From Rhodopseudomonas boonkerdii (GTDB lineage: Bacteria > Pseudomonadota > Alphaproteobacteria > Rhizobiales > Xanthobacteraceae): DNA of 64,000 nt. Each line of letters opens with the position of its first letter. Position 1 is the stretch's first letter. The stretch is from NCBI RefSeq assembly GCF_021184025.1, contig NZ_CP036537.1, forward strand, positions 1,426,001 to 1,490,000, in the 5' to 3' direction. The translations under genes were made by a program, and so were the position numbers. This document shows positions 15,730-24,427 of the stretch, in pieces. A model generated the notes under the pieces. That model did no database searches, had not been told where the DNA came from, and saw nothing but the letters and a program-made list of their open reading frames with translations.

Positions 15730-16584
15730 CTACCACTTCAATTCCCGCATCAGCGCCTTCGGTGGATGCCCGAACAATTCCTTCACTTCGGCCGCATTCA
15801 TCTGCTCGACTCCGTCGAAATCCCCGGCATGGATGCCGCGGGTGATGAAGACGAGATCGATGCCGTAGCCGTGGGCGCCGGCCAGATCGGTACGCACGCT
15901 GTCGCCGATCGCCAGCACGCGCTCCAGCGGCGTGTCTTGACCGCGCCTGGCCTTTGCCAGAGCCATCGCCCGATCGTAGATCGGCTGGTGCGGCTTGCCG
16001 TAGAAAATTACCTCGCCGCCCATCTCGCGATAGAGTTCGGCAACGGCGCCTGCGCAATAGATCAGCCGGTCGCCGCGCTCGACGATGATGTCCGGATTGG
16101 CGCAGACCATGGTGAGTTTCTTCGCCAACGCCTGGCTCATCATCTCGCGATAGTCTTCCGCCGTCTCGGTCTCGTCGTCGAACAGGCCGCTGCAGACGAT
16201 GTAGTCGCTCTCCAGGAGCGGGACGAGCTTCACGTCCAGCCCGCGATGGATCGACGAGTCGCGATCGGGGCCGATCAGATGCATGGCCTGACCGGGGCGT
16301 TCGGCAACGAAATGGCGGGTCAGGTCGCCGGACGAGACGATGGCGTCATAGCAATCGTCGGGCACGTTCAGCTTGCGGAGCTGCCGCTGCACCGAGTCTG
16401 CCGGGCGGGGCGCATTGGTGATCAGCACCACCGTGCCGCCATTCGAACGGAACGTATGCAGCGCTGCGCAGGCATCCGGAAACGACTCCAGCCCGTTATG
16501 CACGACGCCCCAGATATCGCTGAGAACGACATCGACGGAGCCGGTGAGGTCGCGCAGACGCTCGGCGAAACGCAATGTGGTCAT
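15730..16584 (-). CDS. HAD-superfamily class IIA hydrolase (TIGR01459 type)
   Basis: 284 residues. HAD class IIA phosphatase-like: motif I DIWGVVHNG with nucleophile Asp23 (the family keeps Trp where most HADs have the second Asp), motif II LITNAPRP, the C2 cap with DLTRHFVAERPGQAMHLIG, and motif IV AIGDSVRTDLAGAHGYG. The family resembles NagD/phosphoglycolate phosphatase but the substrate is not established. It lies 15 bp upstream, in the same direction, of nothing obviously related; the EAL gene follows on the same strand side at 16600. Confidence 0.88.
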   Translation of the reverse strand: MTTLRFAERLRDLTGSVDVVLSDIWGVVHNGLESFPDACAALHTFRSNGGTVVLITNAPRPADSVQRQLRKLNVPDDCYDAIVSSGDLTRHFVAERPGQAMHLIGPDRDSSIHRGLDVKLVPLLESDYIVCSGLFDDETETAEDYREMMSQALAKKLTMVCANPDIIVERGDRLIYCAGAVAELYREMGGEVIFYGKPHQPIYDRAMALAKARRGQDTPLERVLAIGDSVRTDLAGAHGYGIDLVFITRGIHAGDFDGVEQMNAAEVKELFGHPPKALMRELKW

Positions 16585-16599
16585 GAGGTCGAATGCCGA

Positions 16600-18066
16600 T
16601 CAGTTCGGGCCGGTGGCGCGGCGGGCCAAAGCAGCAAGGCCGCTATTGCGCGGCGGTTCACCGCGCGGGGCGATGCTGGCTGAGCGGGCCGGGCTCACGG
16701 TACCGGTTGGAGCCTTGTTGGACGAAGTGCTGGCGGAAGTCGCCGCGGCTCCGTTAGCAGCCGGGGTTTCCGGACGCAACGGCCGGGGCGCGGCGAACAG
16801 GAACCCCTGGCCGAAGCGGACGTCGAAATCGAGCAGATCGACCACCGCGCGCTCGCCCTCGATTCGGTCCGCGATCAGGTCGATGCCGAAGCGGCCGAGT
16901 AGGTCGGACAGGTCGGCGGCATGGATGTCGGCGAGCGCGGCCTGTTTCGGATCGAGCAGCAGCGCCGCCGGAACCTTGATGAAGCGCACGCCGCGATCCG
17001 CGAGTTCGCGCGCATCGATGCGGAGATCCGTCACGTGATCGATGGAGAAGCGATAGCCGCGCTGGGCGAGGGCGGCGAGATGCTCGCTTTCCACCGGGCC
17101 GAGATGGCGGAACGTGCTGTGCTTGAATTCGAGCACGAAAGACGGTGCCAGCGCACGATTGGCGTCGAGAAAGTCGATAAACTGCGCGAAGGCCGTTTTG
17201 TCCGACAGCGTGGACTTCGCCACATTGCAGAACACGCCCACATCCTTGTTGCGTACCATCAGGCGGCGCAGCACCTGCATGCTGCGCAGGAGCACGCTGT
17301 GGTCGATCTCCTGCATGAAGCCTGCGTCTTCGGCGGGACCGATGAAATCATCGGCCATGATGATTTGATCGTTGTCGTCGCGCAGGCGGGAGATCGCCTC
17401 ATAGAACCGCACTTTCCGCTGCGGCAGCGTCACCACCGGCTGCAGATAGATATCGATGCGGCTCTCGTTGATGGCGCGGCGGATCGTGTTGACGAACTGC
17501 GCATCGTCCTTCGACGGGATGGTCTCTACCGGCGCGGCGGGCATTACGGGCGCCCCGGTGGCTTCCACCGCCGGCGGCGGCAGGTCCGGCATGGTGCTCA
17601 CAACCTTGATGACGGGGGCCGACGCGACGGGCGCCGGCACAGGCGCCGGCGCTGGCGGAATTGCGGCCAGCATATCCTCATGGTTGGCGACCGAATGGGC
17701 GAGCTGCCGCATCATCGTGCCAAGCTCGCCGATCTCGCCGATCACGCCCTGGATGCGGTCCTGATGGGCCGCATTCGACGTGTTCAGCTTGGCTTCGAGG
17801 GCAGCGAGGCGACGGCCATATTCGGCGACCTGGCGTGCGAGATCGGTGGTGCCGCGGGAGAGATCGGAAATCTGGCCCGACGCCTCGGCGCGGTCTTTGA
17901 TGCGCATCGACACCGCATTGTAGAGGATCATGATCGTCAGCGCGGCAAGGCTGACAATGGCCGCTTCCTGGCCGGGGATTTTCGCCACCAAATGGAGCGC
18001 CGCGCCGAGCGAGGCGGCGATCAAGATCATGCAGATGCCGATGAATATCGTAGAGATGCGGATCAT
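16600..18066 (-). CDS. Membrane-anchored EAL-domain protein, probably catalytically inactive
   Basis: 488 residues from ATG 18066 (an in-frame TTG at 18093 is also open). Two N-terminal transmembrane helices, a coiled coil (about 60-125), a Pro/Ala-rich linker (140-185), an EAL domain (about 190-425) and a low-complexity tail. Signature positions are altered: EAI for EAL (YEAISRLRD), EFKH for the EITE element, DHVTD where active phosphodiesterases have DDFGTG, and IADRIE for AEGVE. FGQGFLF and IKVP remain. Loss of the DDFGTG metal ligand suggests no c-di-GMP hydrolysis; a binding or scaffold role is inferred. Confidence 0.85.
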   Translation of the reverse strand: MIRISTIFIGICMILIAASLGAALHLVAKIPGQEAAIVSLAALTIMILYNAVSMRIKDRAEASGQISDLSRGTTDLARQVAEYGRRLAALEAKLNTSNAAHQDRIQGVIGEIGELGTMMRQLAHSVANHEDMLAAIPPAPAPVPAPVASAPVIKVVSTMPDLPPPAVEATGAPVMPAAPVETIPSKDDAQFVNTIRRAINESRIDIYLQPVVTLPQRKVRFYEAISRLRDDNDQIIMADDFIGPAEDAGFMQEIDHSVLLRSMQVLRRLMVRNKDVGVFCNVAKSTLSDKTAFAQFIDFLDANRALAPSFVLEFKHSTFRHLGPVESEHLAALAQRGYRFSIDHVTDLRIDARELADRGVRFIKVPAALLLDPKQAALADIHAADLSDLLGRFGIDLIADRIEGERAVVDLLDFDVRFGQGFLFAAPRPLRPETPAANGAAATSASTSSNKAPTGTVSPARSASIAPRGEPPRNSGLAALARRATGPN

Positions 18067-18226
18067 GACGCGCGCGGGCACCCTGGAAGTCAAATTGTCG
18101 TTGCGGCACGGCGGGTTGCCGCCGCCGCTGCAATGCGCGCAAGCTTATCATCATTGCTGATTCGGGAATGCGCCCCCGGAACGATGCCCACCGGAGCTTT
18201 TGCGGCGATCGCGGCCGAGGCTTGCC

Positions 18227-18814
18227 TCAGGCCTTCGCTTTGGCGGGGGCACGCGCCGCGGCGCTCTTCGCCAGGTTGTGCCGGCGGGCCAGTGCCCAGC
18301 CGGCCAGCGTCGCTGCCAGCACGAGCCCGGCCTTCAGCGGCCCGTTGCTGCTGTCGGGGACGGCCGCACCCGGGCGCGGGGGCGGTTTGAAGGCCGGCGG
18401 CGGGGCTGGGCGCGACACAGCGCCGGAGACCGATGGGGATGGCGTGGCGCGGACTGCGACCCGCAGCCGGCTGCTCAGGCTCGGAAACGGCCGCGACGGC
18501 CTCTTCAGCCGCATCGCGGCCAACAAGGCAAAGACGATGGTCAGGAGCAGCAGCAGGCCGCCGGTGGCGCCGAAGGCGGGAAACAGGCCGTATTCCATCT
18601 CGATCCAGCGAAATAGCGCCGCGGCGCCGACCAGCAGCGCGGCGATCAGGAAAATCCCGGCCGCCGCATAGAGCCCGGCGGCGGTCGCATAGGCGACGGC
18701 GATGCCGGTGCCCTGCTCGCCGCGGTCGCGCAGATAGGAAGATGTCGCGCGTTTGACCTGGTCGAGCTTGAGCGCCAGGCCGGTGCGGGCAAGCGCGCTG
18801 ACGAGCGGTGGCAT
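18227..18814 (-). CDS. Phage-holin-family (DUF1469-like) membrane protein
   Basis: 195 residues from ATG 18814 (GAGG 6 nt upstream; ATG 18826 possible). Two transmembrane helices ([21 protein letters not shown] and [21 protein letters not shown]) in a hairpin typical of the Actinobacterial Holin-X/DUF1469 family, then a Pro-rich region and a third hydrophobic stretch with a Lys/Ala C-terminus. Despite the name, such proteins are widespread chromosomal membrane proteins of unknown role. It is divergent from hisS with about 100 bp between. Confidence 0.75.
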   Translation of the reverse strand: MPPLVSALARTGLALKLDQVKRATSSYLRDRGEQGTGIAVAYATAAGLYAAAGIFLIAALLVGAAALFRWIEMEYGLFPAFGATGGLLLLLTIVFALLAAMRLKRPSRPFPSLSSRLRVAVRATPSPSVSGAVSRPAPPPAFKPPPRPGAAVPDSSNGPLKAGLVLAATLAGWALARRHNLAKSAAARAPAKAKA

Positions 18815-18916
18815 GGACGGCCTCATTCCCTTTTCAAATGGAACGGGCGCCGAAAGGGATGGTTCCGCTGCGTGCCGCTCCTTGCCGGTTCCGGCCGGCG
18901 CTGGTACCACCCGCCC

Positions 18917-20431
18917 ATGCGAGATACTTCTGAAAAATCGGCCAAACCCAAGAAACCGCAAAAACTGCGCGCACGCCTGCCGCGCGGCCTCGGCGACCGT
19001 GGCCCGGCCGACATCGCCGCCACCCGGGGCATGACCGACACCATCCGCGAGGTCTACGAGCGCTACGGCTTCGAGCCGGTCGAGACCCCGACCATGGAAT
19101 TCACCGACGCGCTCGGCAAATTCCTGCCCGATCAGGACCGGCCGAACGAGGGTGTGTTCTCGTTCCAGGATGACGACGAGCAGTGGATTTCGCTGCGTTA
19201 CGACCTCACCGCGCCGCTCGCCCGCTACGTCGCCGAACACTGGGACGCGCTGCCAAAACCGTATCGCAGCTACCGCGCCGGTTACGTCTATCGCAACGAA
19301 AAGCCCGGCCCCGGCCGCTTCCGCCAGTTCATGCAGTTCGACGCCGACACCGTCGGCTCCGGCTCGCCTGCGGCGGATGCCGAGATGTGCATGATGGCGG
19401 CCGACACGATGGAAGCCCTCGGTATTCCCCGCGGCAGCTATGTGGTGCGCGTCAACAACCGCAAGGTGCTCGATGGCGTGATGGAGAGCATAGGTCTCGG
19501 CGGTGACGATAATGCGGGCAGACGGCTCACGGTGCTGCGCGCCATCGACAAGATGGACAAGTTTCCGGAAGGCGAGATCAGGAAACTGCTCGGTCCCGGC
19601 CGTTGGGATGGCGGCGAAGAAGGGAAGGGCGACTTCACCAAGGGCGCCGGGCTCTCGCCGGACGACTCCGAGACCGTGTTGCGCAGCCTCGATGCCGCGA
19701 GCGAAGCAACGCCGAAGCTCAACAGCTCCGAGGCCTACAAGCAGGGACGCGCCGAACTCGACGAGATCGCGAAGCTGATCACGGCTGCCGGCTATGGTGA
19801 AGATCGCATCAAGATCGATCCCTCCGTCGTGCGCGGCCTCGAATACTACACCGGCCCCGTTTACGAAGTTGAACTCACGCTGGAGACCAAGGATGAGAAG
19901 GGCCGCCCCGTGCGGTTCGGTTCGGTTGGCGGCGGCGGTCGTTACGATGGCCTCGTCTCGCGCTTCCGCGGCGAGCCGGTGCCGGCCACCGGCTTCTCCA
20001 TCGGTGTCTCGCGCCTGCAGGCGGCGCTGACGCTGCTCGGCAAGATCGATACGAAGCAGCAGGCCGGTCCCGTTGTCGTCACCGTGTTCGGCGGCGAGAT
20101 CGCGGACTATCAGGCGATGGTCGCCAGGCTGCGCAATGCCGGAATTCGCGCCGAGCTCTATCTCGGCAATCCCAAGCATGCGCTCGGTCAGCAGATGAAA
20201 TATGCCGACAAGCGCAATTCGCCGCTCGCCATCATCCAGGGCTCGGACGAGAGGGCCGGCGGCAGGCTCTTGATCAAGGATCTGATCGCCGGTGCCGGCC
20301 TCACCGAGATCAAGGACCGCGAGGAATATCTCAAGAAGCAGGCCGAGGCGCAGATCGAGATCGCGGAGACGGATCTGGTCGACGCGGTTCGTAAGCTTCT
20401 GGATAAGTATGGCGTGAGCTGGAGCGCGTAG
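18917..20431 (+). CDS. hisS: Histidyl-tRNA synthetase
   Basis: 504 residues; class II synthetase charging tRNA-His. Motif 2 is [20 protein letters not shown], the histidine-binding region is [15 protein letters not shown] and motif 3 is [15 protein letters not shown] followed by GFSIGVSRL; a C-terminal anticodon-binding domain with VVVTVFGG ends the protein. Start [20 protein letters not shown] at 18917 gives a basic N-terminal extension; a GTG at 18872 is in frame. The stop codon lies within the first bases of a dispersed repeat. Confidence 0.97.
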   Translation: MRDTSEKSAKPKKPQKLRARLPRGLGDRGPADIAATRGMTDTIREVYERYGFEPVETPTMEFTDALGKFLPDQDRPNEGVFSFQDDDEQWISLRYDLTAPLARYVAEHWDALPKPYRSYRAGYVYRNEKPGPGRFRQFMQFDADTVGSGSPAADAEMCMMAADTMEALGIPRGSYVVRVNNRKVLDGVMESIGLGGDDNAGRRLTVLRAIDKMDKFPEGEIRKLLGPGRWDGGEEGKGDFTKGAGLSPDDSETVLRSLDAASEATPKLNSSEAYKQGRAELDEIAKLITAAGYGEDRIKIDPSVVRGLEYYTGPVYEVELTLETKDEKGRPVRFGSVGGGGRYDGLVSRFRGEPVPATGFSIGVSRLQAALTLLGKIDTKQQAGPVVVTVFGGEIADYQAMVARLRNAGIRAELYLGNPKHALGQQMKYADKRNSPLAIIQGSDERAGGRLLIKDLIAGAGLTEIKDREEYLKKQAEAQIEIAETDLVDAVRKLLDKYGVSWSA

Positions 20432-20547
20432 GGCGGATTAGCCGACCTGTCCGCCATAGCTCGAAGAGCGACGGCGGAAGGCGTAATCCGCCGGCCGAGA
20501 TTGTGTGACGAAGGACGGCGGATTACGCTGCGCTAATCCGCCCTACG
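20428..20547. repeat. Dispersed palindromic repeat, GTAGGGCGGAT family (copy 2)
   Basis: About 120 bp with GTAGGGCGGATTA at the left and TAATCCGCCCTAC at the right, plus an internal copy of GTAATCCGCCGGCCGA. Its left end supplies the hisS stop codon TAG. The next gene starts 33 bp after it. Confidence 0.85.
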
Positions 20548-20579
20548 ATGAGCGTGAAAACACAAAAAGGGAAACACCG

Positions 20580-20795
20580 ATGCCTGAGATTACCGTGAGC
20601 ATGGCCGCCGGCCGCACCGATGAGCAGAAGAAGGGCATGATGCTCGACATCACCCAGGCGCTGGTGAAGAATCTCGGCGTCGCCGCCGATGCCGTCACCA
20701 TCCAGATCAACGAAGCGCCGCTGCATCACAAGATGAAGGGCGGCAAGACGTTTGTAGAACGCGCTGCAGAAGCTGCGGCGGCCGCGAAGAAGTAG
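20580..20795 (+). CDS. 4-oxalocrotonate tautomerase-family enzyme
   Basis: 71 residues including Met1; the catalytic Pro follows (PEITVSMAAGRTDEQKKGM). Small tautomerases isomerise 2-hydroxymuconate or related keto-enol substrates and assemble as hexamers. The beta-alpha-beta core and the region with Arg11-like RTDEQK are present, with a Lys-rich end (HHKMKGGKTFVERAAEAAAAAKK). No aromatic-degradation genes are adjacent, so the substrate is unknown. Start fixed by Pro following Met and by family length. Confidence 0.85.
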   Translation: MPEITVSMAAGRTDEQKKGMMLDITQALVKNLGVAADAVTIQINEAPLHHKMKGGKTFVERAAEAAAAAKK

Positions 20796-20805
20796 TTTTC
20801 TTTTT

Positions 20806-20850
20806 TCCCCTCTCCCGCTCTAGCGAAGCTTCGCGCGGCGGGAGAGGGGA
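20806..20850. terminator. Bidirectional hairpin between convergent genes
   Basis: Perfect 13-bp stem TCCCCTCTCCCGC / GCGGGAGAGGGGA enclosing GCGAAGCTTCGC, itself self-complementary. T-rich on the plus side upstream (TTTTCTTTTTT). It lies between the tautomerase and the thioesterase stops and resembles the second module at 15661-15701. Confidence 0.6.
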
Positions 20851-20856
20851 AGGCCA

Positions 20857-21648
20857 TCACCCGAACACAGCGACATTCTGCCGGCTCGCCATGATCGGCG
20901 TGCCCTTGCGATTCCACAGTGTCATCGCCTGGCTCGAATAGCCGCTGGCGATCTGTTCGGCGACATTGTGGATCAGCCACCAGCCATCATCGGTCGTGAT
21001 CTCGTCGGTGAGCATGTCGATCGCCCAGGTCATGGTCGAGATCGGCGACGGCGTCTTGGAACGCGCAGACGCAGCTGGCGGCGGTGCATCGGCGAGCGCC
21101 AGCAAGGATACCAGCGAGGCCGCAATGCCCGGCTCCTTGTGACGCAGCCAAAGCGACATCTGCGGATCGTCGCTGCCGCTGAACGGCGGCGAGCCCGAGA
21201 CGAAACGCCCGTCGATATGCTGGACAAAGCTCAGCATCGCCGGCGCATTGGCGAAGAAGTTCGGGCAGGTCTCAGGATCCTTCAGCTGGGGCGTGCCGAT
21301 CGCCACGTGCTTGAATGCCGACTCCCGTGCCGCGCCAAAGCAGAACATCGCGCGTGTCGCGAGCCCGGCTTCGCCGACGAGATCGACATTGGCGAACAGC
21401 GTCGACTTGCCCTTGCGCAGCACGCTGGCCTTGATCTGCAGCTGGCCTGCGGCAGGTCCAACGAAAGCGATCTGCGCAGAGCGTAGCGGCGGCACTGCTC
21501 CGAATTCGTTCAGCGCAGCCTGCATGCACAGGGCCGATGCGAGGCCGCCATAGACGGTGCGCCCCTGCAACCAGTCGTCGCTGACGCTGACGGCCCAGCC
21601 GTCGCCACTGCGTGCCATGCCGGCCATCAATGCGGTGAATTCTGTCAT
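20857..21648 (-). CDS. Acyl-CoA thioesterase-like double hot-dog protein (TesB/TE-family)
   Basis: 263 residues. Two hot-dog repeats: the first contains WLQGRTVYGGLASALCMQAA and the second ISTMTWAIDMLTDEITTDDGWWLIHNVAEQIASGYSSQAMTLWNRKGTPI. The GGLASAL and DGWW...A.GYSSQ patterns are typical of the thioesterase-like superfamily (PF13622/TesB). It probably hydrolyses acyl-CoA; chain specificity unknown. Cytosolic, apparently monocistronic, convergent with the tautomerase. Confidence 0.85.
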   Translation of the reverse strand: MTEFTALMAGMARSGDGWAVSVSDDWLQGRTVYGGLASALCMQAALNEFGAVPPLRSAQIAFVGPAAGQLQIKASVLRKGKSTLFANVDLVGEAGLATRAMFCFGAARESAFKHVAIGTPQLKDPETCPNFFANAPAMLSFVQHIDGRFVSGSPPFSGSDDPQMSLWLRHKEPGIAASLVSLLALADAPPPAASARSKTPSPISTMTWAIDMLTDEITTDDGWWLIHNVAEQIASGYSSQAMTLWNRKGTPIMASRQNVAVFG

Positions 21649-21731
21649 GCCTCGCTTCCCCGAACGTTCCTTGTTGGATGATTAGCATCATCTATAGCGG
21701 GGAAAGCGGGGAGGGGGAATATGCGATGGCT

Positions 21732-21818
21732 GTAGGGCGGATGAGCGAAGCGTCATCCGCCGTTCTTCGTCACACACAGTCGGCCGGCGGATGACGGCTT
21801 CGCCTTATCCGCCCTACG
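21732..21818. repeat. Dispersed palindromic repeat, GTAGGGCGGAT family (copy 3)
   Basis: About 87 bp bounded by GTAGGGCGGATGAGC and TTATCCGCCCTAC, with internal GTCATCCGCC and GGCGGATGAC arms, so it can fold into nested hairpins. It lies between the thioesterase and DUF3617 genes. Confidence 0.85.
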
Positions 21819-21832
21819 GATCCGCAAGCCGC

Positions 21833-22357
21833 TTATTTCGGCTGCCCCGCCCGCATCTTCTGCATGTCGGTGATGTTCATCTTCATGCCGCCAGGCATCA
21901 GGATGTCGCCGGGCTTCTGGTCCGCCTTGCAGGCGCCGACCCACTTGGCCTGGATCGTCGTCACCATCTCCGGCGGCAGGTTGCCGCCGCTCGATTTCGC
22001 GGTGGTCTTCACCGAATAGGCGGAATTGAAATCGCCGGTGGCTTCTGAGTGGCTCGTCACTGTGGCGTCACCGATGGTGCAGACGCTGTCGCCGACGTAA
22101 CTGTTGCCGGACTTCGTCATTTCCTGCTTCGAACACTTCATCGCATCCGACGACATCTTGTTCATCTGCCGGTCGACGCTCTCGTCGGTGCATTGCTGCA
22201 TCACCATCGGCGGCGTCGCGGTCTTCGACACGCCGGAGATCTGCGTCGTCAATTCCCACAGGCCCGCTTTGCGGATCGGCATTTGAACATTGTCCGCGAG
22301 CGCCGGTACAGCGCCGCACAAGAGGGCGAAAGCGATCAGGCTTGCGCGCTGAATCAT
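21833..22357 (-). CDS. DUF3617 family exported protein
   Basis: 174 residues with a signal peptide cleaved near ALA-DNVQ. The mature protein begins RKAGLWELTTQISG, the KxGLWE hallmark of DUF3617, followed by MVMQQCTDESVDRQM (CxTxE element), and paired Cys in KCSKQE, SVCTIGD and GACKADQ likely forming disulfides. Periplasmic, function unknown. Predicted beta-rich in the middle (SYVGDSVCTIGDATVTSHSE). Confidence 0.85.
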   Translation of the reverse strand: MIQRASLIAFALLCGAVPALADNVQMPIRKAGLWELTTQISGVSKTATPPMVMQQCTDESVDRQMNKMSSDAMKCSKQEMTKSGNSYVGDSVCTIGDATVTSHSEATGDFNSAYSVKTTAKSSGGNLPPEMVTTIQAKWVGACKADQKPGDILMPGGMKMNITDMQKMRAGQPK

Positions 22358-22507
22358 GTAGTGGCCTCCGATGTCGTGTCAGGAATAACGCGTTAGATGG
22401 TCGAGCGCTTGCGCGCTCGCTTCTCCTAGGACACCGGATTATGTCTTTTGTGTTATCGCGCGTTTGTCGATGACGATCGGCGCAGCGATGGCCCGTAGCG
22501 CGGTTGT

Positions 22508-22798
22508 TTAGTAACGAACGCTCAGCGGGCGTTCGTTTGCGCCATAGGGCACCCAGCGGCAGGAGAACGAGACATAACCGCCATATTCGTTCTGCGCGCC
22601 GAGGAATTTCACGACCTTGCCGTAACGCGCACAATGATCGATGGCGAGGGCGCGGATGTCGGTCTGGCCGATAAGCGACGTGGAGATGATGCCGCCCGTG
22701 TCGTTGCCCTTGAACGGGGGTACCCAGTCGGCCTTGGCTGCGGAGCTCATCGCCGCGCTCACACCCATCGCCAGAATTGCCAGCCGAATCGTCTGCAT
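22508..22798 (-). CDS. Small exported protein (96 aa), function unknown
   Basis: 96 residues from ATG 22798 with GGAG 6 nt upstream. Signal peptide ending SSAAKA-DWVPPF. The mature part of about 72 residues has two Cys (DHCARYG and SFSCRW) probably disulfide-bonded, and ends GANERPLSVRY. Divergent from another small exported gene at 22968. Not recognised by family name. Confidence 0.78.
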   Translation of the reverse strand: MQTIRLAILAMGVSAAMSSAAKADWVPPFKGNDTGGIISTSLIGQTDIRALAIDHCARYGKVVKFLGAQNEYGGYVSFSCRWVPYGANERPLSVRY

Positions 22799-22967
22799 CA
22801 CCGTCTCCTTATTCGCGAAGCGGCACCTTAGAGCGCGAAAACGACGCTGGAAAGAACGCACGGTGCGATCTGACGGAGTTGTGCGCGGGGTGTTGCCGCG
22901 GTGCACTTGACCCCGCACGGCCTTCGCGGCACGGTCCCGGAACCTTTTTCCAGCCGGCGGATTCCCC

Positions 22968-23432
22968 ATGCGCACCCTCGTTTCATCCTTGAAGAAAGCC
23001 GCTTTCGCCGCCGTCGCCGGCTTGGCGCTGTTCAGCGCCGCGCCGAGCGCACAGGCCGCCAACCTGCTCGAACTGAATTTCGGCCTGTTCGGCCCGAATT
23101 ACGAAGGTCGCGTCGGCTCCTGCGAATCCGCGCTCTGGAAGATCACCTACCAGTTCAAGGACAAGGAAGCGGATTTCTGGAATTCGTCGCTGCAGTTCAC
23201 CGGCTTCAGCCACGTGCGCGAGACAGCCTTCCGCCCCTGGACCTCCGACAACATTCCGCGCCGCTACTGCAGCGCCGATGCGATGTTCACCGACGGCAAG
23301 CAGCGTCAGGTGCATTACTCGATCATCGAAGACGGCGGGTTGGCCGGCTATGGCGATGGCGTCGAATGGTGTGTCACCGGCCTCGATCGCAACTGGGCCT
23401 ACGGTCCGAAGTGCCGCGCCGCGAAGTTCTGA
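22968..23432 (+). CDS. Exported protein (154 aa), function unknown
   Basis: 154 residues with a signal peptide ending PSAQA-ANLLEL. The mature protein has four Cys (GSCES, RYCSAD, EWCVTG, PKCRA), consistent with two disulfides, and is rich in aromatic residues (FWNSSLQFTGF, GLDRNWAYGPKC). A hairpin terminator follows. Divergent from the 96-residue exported protein. No domain recognised. Confidence 0.8.
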   Translation: MRTLVSSLKKAAFAAVAGLALFSAAPSAQAANLLELNFGLFGPNYEGRVGSCESALWKITYQFKDKEADFWNSSLQFTGFSHVRETAFRPWTSDNIPRRYCSADAMFTDGKQRQVHYSIIEDGGLAGYGDGVEWCVTGLDRNWAYGPKCRAAKF

Positions 23433-23445
23433 GCGAGCGCCTTCC

Positions 23446-23486
23446 ATAGCCCGGAACGACCGCATCGTCCGGGCTATTTCTTTCGC
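23446..23486 (+). terminator. Rho-independent terminator
   Basis: ATAGCCCGGA (23446-23455) pairs with TCCGGGCTAT (23468-23477) and is followed by TTCTTTC; it lies 13 bp after the 154-residue gene. Confidence 0.8.
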
Positions 23487-23551
23487 GACATTGTTCTTGA
23501 ATTGTTCTTTGGGTCTGACTAGGCTCGCGCCGGTCAGGGGTGGGGCGCGTC

Positions 23552-24235
23552 ATGGTTCAGGTATTCCGTTCGGTCGTCACGCTCGGTGTTATTCTCGCCG
23601 CGCTCATAGCCGCTCCCGCCGCCGCGCAGGACCGCAGGCAGAATGCGCCGGGTGAGTTCGACTTCTACGTGCTGTCGCTGTCATGGTCGCCATCCTTCTG
23701 CGCGGCGGCGCAGGAGCGCGGCAACGCATCGCGCAGTCAGCAGATCCAGTGCGGCGGTCGCCCCTATGCCTTCGTGGTGCATGGCCTGTGGCCGCAATAT
23801 GATCGCGGCTTCCCGAATTACTGCGAGCGTCCGGCGCCGCGGCTGCCGCGCAACATCATGACCTCGATGCTGGATCTGATGCCGGCGCCAGGTCTGATCT
23901 TCAACGAATGGGACAAGCACGGCACCTGTTCGGGGCTCGGCCCGCGCGCCTATTTCGAAACCACGCGCAAGGCGCGCGCCGGCGTGAAAATTCCGGACGA
24001 GTTCATCGATCTTCAGCAGGCGAAGACCGTGTCGCCCGCGGCCGTGGAAGACGCATTCATCAGGGTCAATCCGGGCCTCAGCAACGCCGCCATTGCCGTG
24101 ACTTGCGATCATAACCGCCTGAGCGAAGTGCGAATCTGCTTGAGCAAGGATCTGCAGTTCCGCGCCTGCGAGGAAATCGACCGCCGCGCCTGCCGGCGCG
24201 ACAAGGTCGTGATGCCGCCGGTGAGGGGCGGGTAG
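23552..24235 (+). CDS. Ribonuclease T2 family protein, exported
   Basis: 227 residues from ATG 23552 (GTG 23540 also in frame). Signal peptide ending PAAAQ. Both T2 catalytic segments are present: CAS-1 FVVHGLWPQY and CAS-2 EWDKHGTCSG, supplying the two His and the Glu/Lys. FDFYVLSLSWSPSFC is the canonical start. It cleaves single-stranded RNA through 2',3'-cyclic phosphates in the periplasm or medium. Multiple Cys fit disulfide bonding. The third consecutive exported protein in this stretch. Confidence 0.93.
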   Translation: MVQVFRSVVTLGVILAALIAAPAAAQDRRQNAPGEFDFYVLSLSWSPSFCAAAQERGNASRSQQIQCGGRPYAFVVHGLWPQYDRGFPNYCERPAPRLPRNIMTSMLDLMPAPGLIFNEWDKHGTCSGLGPRAYFETTRKARAGVKIPDEFIDLQQAKTVSPAAVEDAFIRVNPGLSNAAIAVTCDHNRLSEVRICLSKDLQFRACEEIDRRACRRDKVVMPPVRGG

Positions 24236-24269
24236 TTTCGCCCTACACTTTGCTGCCATCGAGCTCCGC

Positions 24270-24372
24270 TGTCATCGCCCGACTTGATCGGGCGACCCAG
24301 TAGACACCGTCGCCAGTGCTTCAGCCAAGATACCAGTGTCTACTGGATCCCCCGCTTTCGCGGGGGATGACA
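24270..24372. repeat. Nested palindromic repeat, CCAGTAGACAC/GTGTCTACTGG type
   Basis: Outer stem TGTCATC/GATGACA, a CGCCCGACTTGATCGGGCG hairpin, a long-range pair CCAGTAGACAC/GTGTCTACTGG, and a CCCCCGCTTTCGCGGGGG hairpin. Same architecture as 33084-33176 and 38164-38262. Confidence 0.85.
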
Positions 24373-24427
24373 TTCGAAGCTGACCGGCGGCTTTGCGCCT
24401 TACGCCCGTTTGGCGTACTCCATCCCC

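Noticed and set aside
18815..20179. Long open frame on the minus strand opposite hisS, continuous with the holin-family gene
   Set aside because: It is the antisense of a clearly coding hisS; the real gene begins at 18814 with its own ribosome-binding site, and high GC creates long antisense frames.
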